A DNA stretch of 60,018 nucleotides from a bacterium (GCA_018699495.1 JABIQV010000001.1:1-60018); one strand, 5' to 3'; shown: positions 17,406-28,500, numbered from the stretch's first letter. The notes: generated from the sequence alone by a model not told the origin. Made by a program: numbers and translations.

Positions 17406-19463
17406 ATGAATATAAATAAAAAAATCAATGAGAAAAAAAATAACCCAAAAGAATGGCGTAACGTTATTCTTTATATTATTGTCGGATTATTAACAATTTC
17501 AGTTGTCTCTACATTTTTTGGAGATGCGAACGCAAGTATTACAAAATCCTTTTCTGAATTTTCGTCTGATTTAGAAAAAGGTCAAATTAAAGAAGTCAAA
17601 CTTCGTCCTAGTGACCACCTAATTTTAGGGACAACTTCTAATGATGAGCATTTCAAAACCTACTATGTAAATTATCCCGGTTTTATCGAAGACCTTCAGT
17701 CAAACAATGTAGAAATCATAGTAAATCCTGTTGAATCCGGAAGGATGTGGGGCGTTTTCATCCAAGCGTTCTTGCCCTTTATCTTGATCGGCTTTTTATG
17801 GTTTTTTATTTTTAGGCAGGCTCAAGGTGCAAATAGCCAAGCCATGTCCTTTGGAAAAACACGCGCCATGCCCTGGAAAAAAGAAAACAAAGATAAATCA
17901 GTAACATTTAAGGATGTCGCTGGTGTAAACGAGGCTGTAGAAGAACTTGGTGAAATTGTAGAGTTTTTAAAAAACTCTGAAAAATATAAAGCATTGGGAG
18001 CAAAAATCCCTAAAGGAGCCCTTCTTATGGGTCCTCCAGGAACTGGGAAAACACTTTTAGCTAAAGCCGTTGCAGGAGAGGCTGATGTTCCATTTTTCAG
18101 TCTATCGGGGTCAGATTTTGTTGAAATGTTTGTTGGGGTTGGAGCCTCTAGAGTTCGTGATTTGTTTAAGCAAGCTTCAAAAAATGCCCCTGCTATCATA
18201 TTTGTAGACGAGATTGACGCTGTCGGGCGTCATCGAGGTGCCGGAATGGGTGGTGGTCATGATGAACGCGAACAAACGCTTAACCAACTTTTAGTTGAAA
18301 TGGACGGGTTTAATCCGTCAAATACGGTAATCGTTCTTGCCGCTACTAATCGCCCAGACATTCTTGATCCAGCTCTTTTGAGACCAGGTCGGTTCGATCG
18401 ACAAATTACTGTTGATAAACCAGACGTAACAGGACGGTTAGCTATTTTAAACATACATGCAAAAGGGAAAACCTTTGATTCAAATATAGACTTAGAAGTC
18501 GTGGCAAAACGAACCTCTGGGTTTACAGGTGCAGATCTTGCCAATTTATTAAACGAAGCAGCCCTTCTTACTGCTCGAAAAAACAATAAAAAAGTGCACC
18601 TCGAAGAAATTGAAGAATCCATTGATAGAGTTATTGCCGGCCCTGAAAGAAAATCACGAATTATCTCTGATAAAGAAAAAGAAACAGTCGCGTATCATGA
18701 AGTTGGTCATGCATTAGTTGCAAAAAAGATACCTGATGCTGACCCTGTTCATAAAATAAGTATTCTTCCCAGGGGTCGTGCTCTTGGGTACACTCTTCAA
18801 TTGCCAGTCCAAGACAAACATCTCCATAGTAGAGAAGAGATTAAAAATGAAATTCAAATCTTACTAGGCGGTCGAATTGCTGAAGAGATGATATTCAATT
18901 CCATTACATCAGGGGCATCTAATGATATAGAGAGAATTACCGCTCTCGCAAAGGATTATGTATGTAAATATGGAATGTCAGAAAATTTGGGGACTCGGGT
19001 TTATGGAAAAAGTAGTAGCCATGTATTCTTAGCAAAAAGTTATGGAGACGATACCAAGGATTACTCAGAAGAGACGGCTAGGGAAATTGACTTGGAAATT
19101 AATAAGTTAATAAAAGAAGGATACCAAAGTGCCTCAGAAATTCTTAAAAATCATAAAACTGACTTAATAAATGTTGCGACAGTCTTAATGGAACGAGAAG
19201 TCTTAGATGGAAATGAATTTCAACTCATCCTTGATGGCAAAACGTTAGAGCCTTTACTAAAAGCAACGGTTAAAAAAGAAAAACAATCTGAAAAAAGCGC
19301 CTCAGGGGCTCCGTCTAAAGGCACGCTAGAAAAGCCTGCTAAAAATCAGCCGCAGCAAAGCTCTCAGCCGAATGAGTCGATAAAGCCTACAACGCAATCT
19401 GACAAGACCTCGGAGGGTTCTCCAGCAATAGAAAGTGACGACGCATCAAACTCTGTTGAGTGA
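17406..19463 (+). CDS. ftsH: ATP-dependent zinc metalloprotease FtsH
   Basis: FtsH is the inner-membrane AAA+ protease that degrades misassembled membrane proteins and regulators. The 685-aa protein has a first membrane helix (about 18-38), a periplasmic domain, a second helix (about 118-137), the AAA module with [21 protein letters not shown] and the second region of homology [19 protein letters not shown], and the protease domain with the zinc site HEVGH. The last 70 residues form an S/P/Q-rich disordered tail beyond the usual end. It is monocistronic by spacing, with a tRNA-Pro gene downstream. Confidence 0.97.
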   Translation: MNINKKINEKKNNPKEWRNVILYIIVGLLTISVVSTFFGDANASITKSFSEFSSDLEKGQIKEVKLRPSDHLILGTTSNDEHFKTYYVNYPGFIEDLQSNNVEIIVNPVESGRMWGVFIQAFLPFILIGFLWFFIFRQAQGANSQAMSFGKTRAMPWKKENKDKSVTFKDVAGVNEAVEELGEIVEFLKNSEKYKALGAKIPKGALLMGPPGTGKTLLAKAVAGEADVPFFSLSGSDFVEMFVGVGASRVRDLFKQASKNAPAIIFVDEIDAVGRHRGAGMGGGHDEREQTLNQLLVEMDGFNPSNTVIVLAATNRPDILDPALLRPGRFDRQITVDKPDVTGRLAILNIHAKGKTFDSNIDLEVVAKRTSGFTGADLANLLNEAALLTARKNNKKVHLEEIEESIDRVIAGPERKSRIISDKEKETVAYHEVGHALVAKKIPDADPVHKISILPRGRALGYTLQLPVQDKHLHSREEIKNEIQILLGGRIAEEMIFNSITSGASNDIERITALAKDYVCKYGMSENLGTRVYGKSSSHVFLAKSYGDDTKDYSEETAREIDLEINKLIKEGYQSASEILKNHKTDLINVATVLMEREVLDGNEFQLILDGKTLEPLLKATVKKEKQSEKSASGAPSKGTLEKPAKNQPQQSSQPNESIKPTTQSDKTSEGSPAIESDDASNSVE

Positions 19464-19653
19464 TTGAACACATAGAACTATATCGCTTGTGCAGTGCTAT
19501 GTTCAACAACGGGAAATTTTTTACTGAATGACCGAAGTGACATAGACAAGATTCAAACTAATTCGTTTAAGCCACAGAATTAGTAAAAAAAGAGTCTATT
19601 TAGTTATGGAAGCTCAGTTAACTCTCTGAGATATTTTAAATAAGTTTATTACT

Positions 19654-19730
19654 CGGAGCGTGGCGCAGCCTGGTAGCGCACTAGTCTGGGGGACTAGGGG
19701 TCGCTGGTTCAAATCCAGTCGCTCCGACCA
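19654..19730 (+). tRNA. tRNA-Pro (anticodon GGG)
   Basis: A 77-nt cloverleaf: acceptor CGGAGCG paired with CGCTCCG, anticodon stem CTAGT/ACTAG with loop CTGGGGG reading GGG, T-arm GGTTCAAATCC and an encoded CCA end. It reads CCC/CCU proline codons. It lies between ftsH and an M23 peptidase gene. Confidence 0.96.
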
Positions 19731-19758
19731 AAGTAAACGAATAAGAAAGGGCCATTAA

Positions 19759-20694
19759 TTGAGATTTTCTTCGACCAATTTTTTTTCATTGGTAATTATG
19801 AGACCAAACGGACGATCTCTTATTAATTTAAGAATCTCTGGAAATATCATCATTTCTATACTTTCTCTTTTTTTGATTACCTCAATAGCAATTGGAACGA
19901 CTCTCTATTTTTCGATGAATGCGGGATTTAAATTAAAGGCTTACGAATCACTAAAAAACAAATATGATTCGCAATCGATTGCGCTTGATCAATATAATCT
20001 TCAAATTAGAGACCTGTCCGATGAAATCAGTCTCCTCCAAGATAAAGAACTTGAAATAAGGTCCCTTCTTGGAGAAAGAGTTAAAAAAAAAAATAAAAAA
20101 ATAAGTGCCTCCAAAAACGGAATCAGTTTGACCACGGAATTAGGCGCTACCCCAAAACAAAAAAGCAACCAAATTCAAACAAACATTGTCAAACTTGAAT
20201 CTCACATATCCTCACTAAAAAGCAGTCTATCTGGCTTATCTCAAAAAACCACTCAATACAAACATCGATTCGCATCAACACCATCTATTTGGCCAGTATT
20301 TGGTCGAATCAGATCCCATTTTGGATGGAGAAATCACCCTATCACAAAAAAAAGAACCCAACATAAAGGAATTGACATCCCGTCCTGGCAAGGGGCTCCC
20401 ATTCGGGCCACGGCTGACGGTGTTGTGACATATGCTGGATGGTCCAAAACATACGGATATTTAACTATCATCGATCACAAATATGGCTATATGACGATCT
20501 ACGCGCATTCATCTCGTCTTCTTGTTGAAAAAGGAGAGTTTGTGAAAAAAGGCAGGCATATTGCTCAAATTGGTTCAACAGGACTTTCTACAGGGTCCCA
20601 CCTTCACTATGAAATACGACGATGGAGAAAAGCGATCCCACCTAAGGCATATTTAGACCTGGATATGTTTACAGCAAGTAACAGAATGTGGTAA
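19759..20694 (+). CDS. Membrane-anchored M23 peptidoglycan endopeptidase
   Basis: A 311-aa envelope protein with one N-terminal transmembrane helix (about residues 29-53), a predicted coiled coil (60-180) and a C-terminal M23 domain with HKGIDIPS and HLHYEIRR zinc motifs and YAHSS. The metal ligands are intact, so it should be an active endopeptidase. The start chosen is TTG at 19759, which has AAAGGG seven nt upstream; an ATG at 19798 (MRPNG) is the alternative and has no clear ribosome binding site. It precedes a bactofilin gene by 15 nt, a pairing linked in other bacteria to cell-shape control. Confidence 0.9.
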   Translation: MRFSSTNFFSLVIMRPNGRSLINLRISGNIIISILSLFLITSIAIGTTLYFSMNAGFKLKAYESLKNKYDSQSIALDQYNLQIRDLSDEISLLQDKELEIRSLLGERVKKKNKKISASKNGISLTTELGATPKQKSNQIQTNIVKLESHISSLKSSLSGLSQKTTQYKHRFASTPSIWPVFGRIRSHFGWRNHPITKKRTQHKGIDIPSWQGAPIRATADGVVTYAGWSKTYGYLTIIDHKYGYMTIYAHSSRLLVEKGEFVKKGRHIAQIGSTGLSTGSHLHYEIRRWRKAIPPKAYLDLDMFTASNRMW

Positions 20695-20709
20695 TTTTTA
20701 AGCTTAGTT

Positions 20710-21105
20710 ATGATTAAAAAAAAGAAAAAATATAGAAGCGAAATTGTTAATACTGTCATTGGCGAAGACACTCATTTTACTGGGTCATTAAATACCCAAA
20801 AATCAGTCCGTATCGAAGGCTTTTTTGAAGGTGAAATTATTTCCCAAGGTGAAATATTTGTTGGTGCAAATAGCAAAGTAAAGGCGAACTTAATTGCAAA
20901 AAATGTTGTAGTAGCTGGCGAAGTTATTGGAAATATTGAAGCTATTAACGGATTAGAAATTTATCGCTCAGGCCGTGTGGTAGGCGACATAACGGGTGAC
21001 CACTTATACGTTGAAGAAGGTGCAATATATAAAGGCCGTGTAAATATGGATGTCATCTCTTCAAAAAACGATTTCGAAGGACCTTTTAAATTAATCCAAC
21101 AGTAG
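20710..21105 (+). CDS. Bactofilin
   Basis: A 131-aa cytoskeletal protein that polymerises without nucleotide into filaments on the membrane. The core is a right-handed beta-helix of short hydrophobic repeats: IGEDTHFTGSLNTQKSVRIEG, then EGEIISQGEIFVGANS, ANLIAKNVVVAGEVIGNI and YRSGRVVGDI. The N-terminus is lysine-rich (MIKKKKK). Together with the adjacent M23 peptidase it forms the familiar bactofilin-hydrolase module. Its end overlaps the rsmI start: the rsmI ribosome binding site and start codon lie inside the bactofilin coding sequence. Confidence 0.95.
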   Translation: MIKKKKKYRSEIVNTVIGEDTHFTGSLNTQKSVRIEGFFEGEIISQGEIFVGANSKVKANLIAKNVVVAGEVIGNIEAINGLEIYRSGRVVGDITGDHLYVEEGAIYKGRVNMDVISSKNDFEGPFKLIQQ

Positions 21106-21926
21106 TTCCATCTACTTTATACGTTTGTGGGACGCCTATCGGTAATCTTGGAGACATATCAACTAGGCTTATTGCGGTATTAACAGCTGTCGATTGTATC
21201 TATGCTGAAGATACTAGAGTCACAAAGAAATTACTTTCTTCTTGTAAGATAACAACTCAAATTTATTCGCTCAACGCACATACAGAAAAAGAAAAAACTA
21301 GATTAGTTCTTCATTCATTATCTAACCACCAAAGTATTGCTTTGGTATCGGATGCAGGGACACCTAATATTTGTGACCCAGGAGCTTATCTAATAAAAGA
21401 AGTTATTCAAAATAATTACCGTGTCATTCCTGTCCCAGGACCGTCTGCAATTGCCACTCTAGTATCAATATCCGGAATTTTAGCTAACTCATTTTCGTTT
21501 TCGGGATTTTTCCCAAAATCTAAAACCGAGGCGTTCAAGTTACTTGAAACATTAGAACCCTCAAACTACCCAGTTGTCTTTTATGAAACAGCTAAACGAC
21601 TACTATCAACCCTAGATTTTCTAGAAAAAGAAATCGACGTCACAACAATTTGCCTTGCTAAAGAAATGACAAAAAAGTTCGAAACCTACCTTTATGGAAC
21701 CGTTCCAGAAATTAAAAAACAACTCACCACTATCCAGATAAAAGGAGAATGGTGTATTATTTTTACATACAAATTAAAAATACAGAAATCTGTGAGCTCT
21801 CTTGTCCAATCCCTTTTTAACGAGGGTCTAACCACTCATCAAATACTTTTTGTCGCTCATAAGATATTAAAACACCCAAAAAATGAGGTTTATAAACATG
21901 TCTTACTCAACAAGCAACCTGATTGA
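21090..21926 (+). CDS. rsmI: 16S rRNA (cytidine-1402 2'-O) methyltransferase, apparent AUU start
   Basis: RsmI methylates the ribose of C1402 in the decoding centre. The SAM-dependent TP-methylase fold is clear: TLYVCGTPIGNLGDIS, YAEDTRVTKKLL, LVSDAGTPNICDPG, VIPVPGPSA and SFSGFFP. The earliest ATG/GTG/TTG in frame (TTG at 21342) would remove the first 84 residues, including the GTPIGNL loop. The frame is open back to a TAA at 21087-21089, immediately followed by ATT at 21090. AAGGA lies 8 nt before that ATT, an ideal ribosome binding site. I therefore assign AUU, giving 278 aa, the usual family length. It overlaps bactofilin by 16 nt. Confidence 0.9.
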   Translation: MNPTVVPSTLYVCGTPIGNLGDISTRLIAVLTAVDCIYAEDTRVTKKLLSSCKITTQIYSLNAHTEKEKTRLVLHSLSNHQSIALVSDAGTPNICDPGAYLIKEVIQNNYRVIPVPGPSAIATLVSISGILANSFSFSGFFPKSKTEAFKLLETLEPSNYPVVFYETAKRLLSTLDFLEKEIDVTTICLAKEMTKKFETYLYGTVPEIKKQLTTIQIKGEWCIIFTYKLKIQKSVSSLVQSLFNEGLTTHQILFVAHKILKHPKNEVYKHVLLNKQPD

Positions 21927-22674
21927 TACCCATGCCCATATTTATATGTGTAAGGAATCAACAGAAACACTAGCCACCGAGTCAATAACAAACGGAATCC
22001 AATCAACAATAAATGTTGGAATTGATTTAATTACCAGCCAACAGGTGATAAAAGATCATGCCAAATTCCCTTCATTGAAGCCTACTGTAGGCATTCATCC
22101 TTGCTCTACACCAGACATATCTCATGAAGACCTTTTTAAATTAGAATCACTTGCCCTGTTACCTAGCGTTGTTGCCATTGGTGAAACCGGATTAGACTAT
22201 TATTGGGAACCCTACGATAGAGACAAGCAAGAATTTTTCTTTAGATATCAATTGAACCTAGCTGAAAAATTAAATCTTCCCGTCATTGTCCACAACCGTC
22301 GTGCAGATGACGATATAATCAGAATAGCGAATCAATTTCCAGAGGTAAAAAAAGTGTTTCATTGTTTTTCTTGTGGTCCATCCGTGTACGACAAACTAGA
22401 TCATAAAAATCATTTTTTTTCGTTTACTGGTAATATTACCTATTCAACTAAAGGAAAAACTATTCAGGCACTCAAAAAGATCCCAATTCAAAAAATCATG
22501 ATCGAAACCGATGCGCCTTACCTTACTCCCAAGGCTTTTTCAGGACAAAAAAACAGACCGATCTATGTCAAAGAAGTTATGAAAAAGATAGCGTTAGTGA
22601 AAGGTCTCGATGAAACAGAGGTCTCCGAACAAACGACAGCAAATGCTCTCTCGTTTTTTAACTTAGCACTGTAA
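21898..22674 (+). CDS. TatD-family metal-dependent hydrolase
   Basis: A 258-aa TIM-barrel deoxyribonuclease/hydrolase of the TatD family. Metal ligands are visible: DTHAHIY near the N-terminus, GETGLDYYW (Glu), VIVHNRRAD (His), VFHCFS (His) and METDAPYLTP-type IETDAPYLTP (Asp). ATG at 21898 is preferred over the ATG 15 nt upstream because GAGG lies nine nt before it and the family starts close to this point. It overlaps rsmI by 29 nt, so the two are translationally coupled. Biological substrate is not evident from context. Confidence 0.93.
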   Translation: MSYSTSNLIDTHAHIYMCKESTETLATESITNGIQSTINVGIDLITSQQVIKDHAKFPSLKPTVGIHPCSTPDISHEDLFKLESLALLPSVVAIGETGLDYYWEPYDRDKQEFFFRYQLNLAEKLNLPVIVHNRRADDDIIRIANQFPEVKKVFHCFSCGPSVYDKLDHKNHFFSFTGNITYSTKGKTIQALKKIPIQKIMIETDAPYLTPKAFSGQKNRPIYVKEVMKKIALVKGLDETEVSEQTTANALSFFNLAL

Positions 22675-22677
22675 CCG

Positions 22678-23676
22678 ATGGGAAAATTATTAAAATTAAA
22701 ACAATCACGGGCTCTGATTATCCAAATCTCCCAATGCTTGGCATCTGGGATTTCTCTAAATAAAGCACTATGTTTAATCAGAGATCATGAAACTAAAAAT
22801 GAGCAAAAGAAAATTTTGAATACAAGCATATCTGACCTGAACAAAGGTTATTCTTTTATATCATGTCTTCGCCCTATCCTACCCAATGATTTTTATCTTT
22901 CTCAATTAAGTACTAACCACAATCCTGATATTCGGTTACTTCTTCCCCATTTGATTCACTATTTTGACGTTAAAATTAGTCAAATTGAGATGATTAAAAA
23001 AGAAATGAAGTATCCAATATTTTTGTGTGGACTAAGTATCTGTCTTATCATTCTTTTCCTATCTTTCTTAGCACCTCAATATTCAGAACTTTTTATTAAC
23101 CTCCAAATCCCACTCCCCCCCCTATTCAAAGCAGTTGATCGTCTCAATCAAATTATAGCTAATTTTTATCTCTCGACTAATGTCGTCTTGCTACTAATTG
23201 CTGCTCCCATACTTATTTTTTGCCTATTTAAAAAAACTCTACTTCAAATTAAAAAGCAATATTCTAATAATCCTTCTGACATTCTGTGGATATTTGGTAT
23301 CTTCTTAAAAGGCAACTATTCCATTCAAGAAATTTTAGAAATGATAAATTTCTCAGGCCGATCAGAAAATACTATATTTTCGTGTTTCAAAAAAAAGTTT
23401 CAAACCACAGGTCTATTTTCAAAAAGCTTTTGCCGCTACTTCACCATTCCATCAATCGACCAAACGCTTTTAAAAAATAGTGAACAATCTGGGAACCTAA
23501 CTCAAACAGTTCTTGATATTTCTAAATCACTCTCCGAGACCCATCACCTTAAAAAAATGAACCTTTTGAAAGTAATTCCTTCTGCATGCTTGTTGTTTGT
23601 TAGTTTATTAATTTTTCTATTTATGAGCTCAACTTTCCTGCCTCTTCTTGAAGGCCTAGGGAATTTGAATTTTTAA
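22678..23676 (+). CDS. GspF/PilC-like inner-membrane platform protein
   Basis: A 332-aa protein resembling the platform protein of type II secretion or type IV pili. It shows two half-repeats: the first with LASGISLNKAL then KYPIFLCGLS and LAPQYSELFINLQIPLPPLFKAV; the second with KGNYSIQEIL, then LKNSEQSGNLTQTVLDIS, the family's hallmark. Three membrane helices fit the family (about 117-137, 165-187, 300-322). The usual length is about 400 aa, so it is shortened at the N-terminus. It begins 3 nt after tatD. A pseudopilin gene lies 330 nt downstream, but no GspE/PilB ATPase is in the window. Confidence 0.78.
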   Translation: MGKLLKLKQSRALIIQISQCLASGISLNKALCLIRDHETKNEQKKILNTSISDLNKGYSFISCLRPILPNDFYLSQLSTNHNPDIRLLLPHLIHYFDVKISQIEMIKKEMKYPIFLCGLSICLIILFLSFLAPQYSELFINLQIPLPPLFKAVDRLNQIIANFYLSTNVVLLLIAAPILIFCLFKKTLLQIKKQYSNNPSDILWIFGIFLKGNYSIQEILEMINFSGRSENTIFSCFKKKFQTTGLFSKSFCRYFTIPSIDQTLLKNSEQSGNLTQTVLDISKSLSETHHLKKMNLLKVIPSACLLFVSLLIFLFMSSTFLPLLEGLGNLNF

Positions 23677-24006
23677 CAAGTGTTAATTTCGTACCGGTCA
23701 AACAACTTAATCGGCCCTAAGACGATTTTCAAATGGCAAAAAACAATGAAATTGGTCGTTATTATTACGTTTTATTCTCATCAAGATCACTAGTTCAAAC
23801 TAAAAAATATAACGTGCCATCCACTTTTTAATATATCTGATTATTAACGGCAGAGCACAACTCAATTAGCTTATTTTTAGTTGACGTAATATAAATAAAA
23901 TTTGTATAATTTTATTATCTATAAAGTAACTAAACGGATATATGCTACTATCCCCACCACATAAAATTATACCCTACTTCAGCATGCTAATTAAAAAGGA
24001 GATTAA
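23677..24006. other. Intergenic region before the pseudopilin gene
   Basis: About 330 nt. Its right part holds the pseudopilin promoter and leader; the left 200 nt show no ORF, RNA gene or convincing terminator for the GspF-like gene. Confidence 0.5.
23881..23910 (+). promoter_or_regulatory. Pseudopilin promoter, near consensus
   Basis: TTGACG (23881-23886), 18-nt spacer and a perfect TATAAT (23905-23910). The start codon is 97 nt downstream and preceded by AAGGAG, so this mRNA has a long leader, in contrast with the leaderless genes of the window. Confidence 0.7.
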
Positions 24007-24441
24007 ATGAAAAAAACCAAAGTCCTGTTAGACCTACATAGAAATAAAGGATTTACATTAATCGAGCTTATTCTCTGTCTTTCTATTATTGGTTTAATGA
24101 TGTCCTTTATCGCTCCAAATTTTGGGAATGTGTTATCGAATTCGAAAGAACAGGGTGTTAAAGCAGCATTAAGAACCGTGCAAATATCTCTTGAGAACTA
24201 TTACTTAAATAAGGAAACGTATCCGCAAGGAACAGATGTGCATGTGTCATCTATTCTGGAAGAATTAAAAACATCCGGAGCTATAAGTAAAGAAATTAAA
24301 AACCCCTTTTCGGGAGAAGTTTTCTCAGACACCGATACTTCAGGGTTTATAACATACTCATTCGAACCTGACAGTCAATCATACACGTTGGAAGCGAAAG
24401 GATTAAACAACGAATTTACTATTTTACTGGTTGAACATTAG
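24007..24441 (+). CDS. Type II secretion/type IV pilus-like pseudopilin
   Basis: A 144-aa protein with a class-III signal peptide: a short basic leader (MKKTKVLLDLHRNKG) then FTLIELILCLSIIGLMM, so prepilin peptidase should cleave after G15 and methylate F16. E20 corresponds to the conserved Glu5 of the mature pilin. After the helix the globular part has NYYLNKETYPQG and NPFSGE, like GspG major pseudopilins (alignment to a calcium loop is not certain). AAGGAG precedes the ATG. Together with the upstream GspF/PilC-like gene it implies a secretion or pilus machine whose other parts lie elsewhere. Confidence 0.88.
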   Translation: MKKTKVLLDLHRNKGFTLIELILCLSIIGLMMSFIAPNFGNVLSNSKEQGVKAALRTVQISLENYYLNKETYPQGTDVHVSSILEELKTSGAISKEIKNPFSGEVFSDTDTSGFITYSFEPDSQSYTLEAKGLNNEFTILLVEH

Positions 24442-24501
24442 ATGCCAATTTCCTGATTAAATTTATTTAATCGCCTAAAATCAGGGATGATTCGTCACTA
24501 T

Positions 24502-25404
24502 TTATTTGGTGACATTTACTGTTGACGAGAAATAATGAGCTGTATCTCCATTTTCTACGAACTCCATAGAATAATTGACCTGTTTCTTTTCAAACGCCAT
24601 CGAAAAACCCAACGTTGAATGGTAGACGGATTTATCATTTTTCAAAACCCCCTTTTGCCCTATTAATATATTTAAATTTTCTAGTGGTAATTTTGATAAT
24701 TGAGCGCCAACACTAAAAATAGGCGTCCCTTCGATGAAATCCGACTGCCCATAAATCGAAACCCCAAAGTTTTCTATCGTATGACTTCCTGATAATGACA
24801 GCTGGGATGAAATAATTTCTGAAGCTCCAAAATAAGTTTGAAAACTCGACGTCAATGCATTTTTATATAAAATGGAAAACCTGGAATTTCTTTCAGAAAA
24901 TGATACCCCCAAATTGGCGTCAAACGAACTTTCATTAGTAAACTGAGTCTGAACTTTATATAAAATCCCGCTCACTCCCAACGATATGATCCAATCTCCT
25001 GACGAAACTGATGTGGACACTCCAGATACTGCTTTTACCGAATGGTTAGACAGTTGGTCTCCAGGCTTTTTTTCCTCAAAAAATCCAAATAATCCATCAT
25101 TTACCGTCTCAGAAACCCCTATACCAAACATACCAAAAGGAAGCTTGATTGTGGCACCAATATTTCTGTAATCTACACCAGATCCATTTTCAGTACTAAA
25201 CCCTGTTACCTGAATCCCTCGTCCACCCATTAATGCTGGATTTGAAAAAATAGCCTCTGGCCCCTTTTCTACGTCCGAAACTCCACCAATGCCTGCTGAA
25301 TAAGCTGAGTAGCCGATGGACTCCATGTCCACTAAATCCATTGACACTACATATGAATAATTTAACGCAACCGCCACAAAAATACCTATAACTAATCGCA
25401 CCAT
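24502..25404 (-). CDS. PorV/UPF0164-like outer-membrane beta-barrel protein
   Basis: A 300-aa predicted outer-membrane barrel with a signal peptide (residues 1-21) and an N-terminal pattern AGIGGVSDVEKGPEAIFSNPALMGG, which matches the plug of the PorV/UPF0164/FadL-like group (GMGGA ... AxxxNPAGL). The rest alternates polar and hydrophobic residues as in beta strands with aromatic residues at strand ends. AGGGG precedes the ATG. It is divergent from the large FG-GAP protein gene, across a 150-nt region, and a second PorV-like gene follows that. Function as a surface-protein partner or solute channel cannot be decided. Confidence 0.72.
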   Translation of the reverse strand: MVRLVIGIFVAVALNYSYVVSMDLVDMESIGYSAYSAGIGGVSDVEKGPEAIFSNPALMGGRGIQVTGFSTENGSGVDYRNIGATIKLPFGMFGIGVSETVNDGLFGFFEEKKPGDQLSNHSVKAVSGVSTSVSSGDWIISLGVSGILYKVQTQFTNESSFDANLGVSFSERNSRFSILYKNALTSSFQTYFGASEIISSQLSLSGSHTIENFGVSIYGQSDFIEGTPIFSVGAQLSKLPLENLNILIGQKGVLKNDKSVYHSTLGFSMAFEKKQVNYSMEFVENGDTAHYFSSTVNVTK

Positions 25405-25518
25405 GCCCCACCCCTTTTTATTTCAACCCATAGCTTCTATACCCGAAAATATGTTATCTAAACCCATGTAAAATTAATCAACGATTCATACCTGCTCATT
25501 TTTAGTCTATACTATTAA

Positions 25519-25547
25519 CTTAATTCTAATTCGATCACTGATTAAAT
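25519..25547 (+). promoter_or_regulatory. Weak promoter candidate for the FG-GAP gene
   Basis: CTTAAT (25519-25524), 17-nt spacer and TTAAAT (25542-25547), then seven nt to the ATG at 25555. The -35 match is poor, but the spacing to the ATG repeats the leaderless geometry seen at other first genes, and no ribosome binding site is present. Confidence 0.35.
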
Positions 25548-25554
25548 AGACATA

Positions 25555-28500
25555 ATGAGCATACATAAATCATTTTATTCAATTTTACTTATTTTTTTCC
25601 TTTTTTTGGAACAATCGTCGTTTTCTCTATCTTTTTCAGACAACATCACAGAAATAAAAGGAACCGCCTCCAGGCAATACCTTGGACGAAACATGGTCTC
25701 TATTTCTGACATTAACGGGAACCATAAGCCAGACTTACTTATTACTGCACCTGAGTTCAATACTTCTTCTGGAAAATATTACATATTTTTTGATTATTCA
25801 TTAGATGATGTCTCTTTAAGCGACACCGATGCCGACCTTCAGAGTACAACGGGCATAGAAGGTAGCTTATTTTCAAAAAACATTGTTGGTAATGGAGACT
25901 TTAATGGAGATGGAATTGGAGATTTTGTAATAGCTATTCCAGAATTCTCTCCTCAACAATTATTTTTGATAGCCGGCGATAAGGATGAAAATATTAATTT
26001 AGTAAACGCTTCTGTTTCGATTATTAGCCAAGAAACAATTTTAAATAAAGGAGCAGAACTCTCTTCCTCGTTATCTCTTTCTGGAGATGTAAATGGAGAC
26101 GGATTTTCAGATTTATTAATTGGAGCTGATTTTTCAGATTCCTCAGTTGGAACAAATACAGGATCATCTTTTTTATTACTTGGACGCGACGATATGTCGT
26201 CATTGCTTAATCTTGAATTAAATCAATCAACAACAATGAATATAGAGTTTATTGGATCTTCTGAATTTGAACATTTTGGATATAGTGTTGCTATCTTGCC
26301 AGACATTAACGGAGATGGATTAGACGACATTATGATTTCATCTTTCGACCATACGTCTCAATTTTCCAAAGCTACCTATTTATTTTACGGGAGTAAACTA
26401 ACATTTGACCCTTCAAAAACGAAACAACTATTAAAGGCGGAGAATGCTGATGCTAGTTTCATTCACACTTCTGATAGTGGGTTTGGAGACACTGTAATTG
26501 GCCTGGGTGATATAAACGGAGATCTATTCGGCGACTTCGCTATTTCAGCACCTTTTTCAGATGAAGGAGATGGCAATATTTTTATTTTTCTTGGCGGGAA
26601 GGGTACTCCCTATTCTGAAAAAAACATGCCTGCTATTGAACAATCCATGACTATCCAAGGAACCAATCAGTCATCTCTAGGTTTTCATAGCTTAACTCGG
26701 CTCGGTGATATTAATGGAGACAATCTACAAGACATTGGAATTGGCTCTTATTTTTCTAATAATCAAAAAGGAGAAGTCTATATATTCCTGGGGAAAACCG
26801 GGTTTGAAAAAGGGTCTAATTTGCTAGTTACATTAGCAGACATTACGTTAACACCTGACTCTACATCTGAACGAATGGGTTATTCACTTTCACCAGGAGA
26901 TGACTTCAACCAAGACTATATAGACGAATTTTTTATTTCTGCAAGAGAGTCTGGCGATGTTACCGATAAGATGGGAATTCTCCGTGCCTTTTCACTTCGT
27001 TCGAATATTATTCCGACGACAATCGGTCCGTTTTCTGTTTTTACAGATTCTGCCCGAACTTCTTTAGCGACAACCGTAAAAAATACTGACGTTCTTTATT
27101 TAAGAATTGAAGCAAATGATCCGACCTCTTCGACAGAAAATATTATTCAAATTGTTGCAGAATTCGAAACACATTCGATTAGTGTTAACATGGTCGAAAC
27201 AACGACAAGCTCAGGTATTTATGAAGGTGCAGTAAGAGTTTCCTCGGGACGTTCGTCGAAACTTTTATCCCAAATTTCGGCAGATAAAGGTAAGCCCATT
27301 AAATTCACATACGATGATGCAACTCTAGCAACAGTTGATGTTATAAACTCCACACCGGAGGTGGTTAGTTTTTCTATCTCTCAATCTGGAATTGGAAGCG
27401 AAACGTCAGTAGAACTCAGTTATGTAGTATCTGATGGTAATTTCGACAAATTTAATTTTAGTGAGTCCCCTTCTCAAATTCAACAATTTAATTTCATAGC
27501 TGAAGAATGGGAAAATCTTTCCGATCTAGACGGAGCGCTTACCAATTTGAGTTCAAGTCCTAGGGGGATAACCTACTCTCGCGCTAATACCGTGAACGTT
27601 GGAAACATTGAGGAAACAATACAAATTAGAATTAGACCCTCCGATGATGAAGGGTTAGGAGCCTATTTTGAAAGTAATTCTATCGTAGTCGATAATACAA
27701 ACCCATCCCCTCCAACACTTAATTCTATTTCCACAAAAAGTGCGTTGAACATTACTGTTTCAGGTAAAGCGGAGCCTTCTTCGTTGGTCAACGTGTATCG
27801 TACTAATTCATCTCAAGACACTTGGGAATTAACTGCGACAACAACTGCAGATTCACAGGGCGATTTTATGGCATTCCCTGTCCCACTCACAGATACATTG
27901 TCCTTTATAGCAGGTAAAAGTGTCGATTCTGTAGGTAATGAATCGATTACCAGCAATGTTATATCTGTTTCCTTTGGAACTATCGACTATGGCGAATCAA
28001 GTGGGCAACTCTCGATATCCTTTTCCCTAGCTAAAAATACAGTTACATCGGACCAAACCATAGACTTTTTAGAAATACCAACTCAAAATTTAGAGGCCTT
28101 AACAGGACCTCCTCCACCATTCTATTCCTTCGAATCATCTTTCAAAATTGGAGACGAAAAAAATTCTCTTTCCTCATCGGTTTTAACTACTCTGACATTT
28201 ACGGACATATTGACGTCAACCTCCGATATAAAATTAATGATCTGGAGTGCCACATCGGCTACGTGGAAGGAAATGGAGATAAAAACTATATCAGTTGGAG
28301 AAATTTCATATAATATGAGTTCTTTTGGATATTATTCAATAATAGGCTTAAATGATAAAACTGCACCAAAAATTTCAGACCTCCTCATAAATAACATGCC
28401 AATAAATAGTACTTTTTATTATACCAACACGCCTTTTATCACAGTTAATATCGAGGATGCTGACTCCGGTGTTTCCAGCTATTCTATTTCATTAAAAAAC

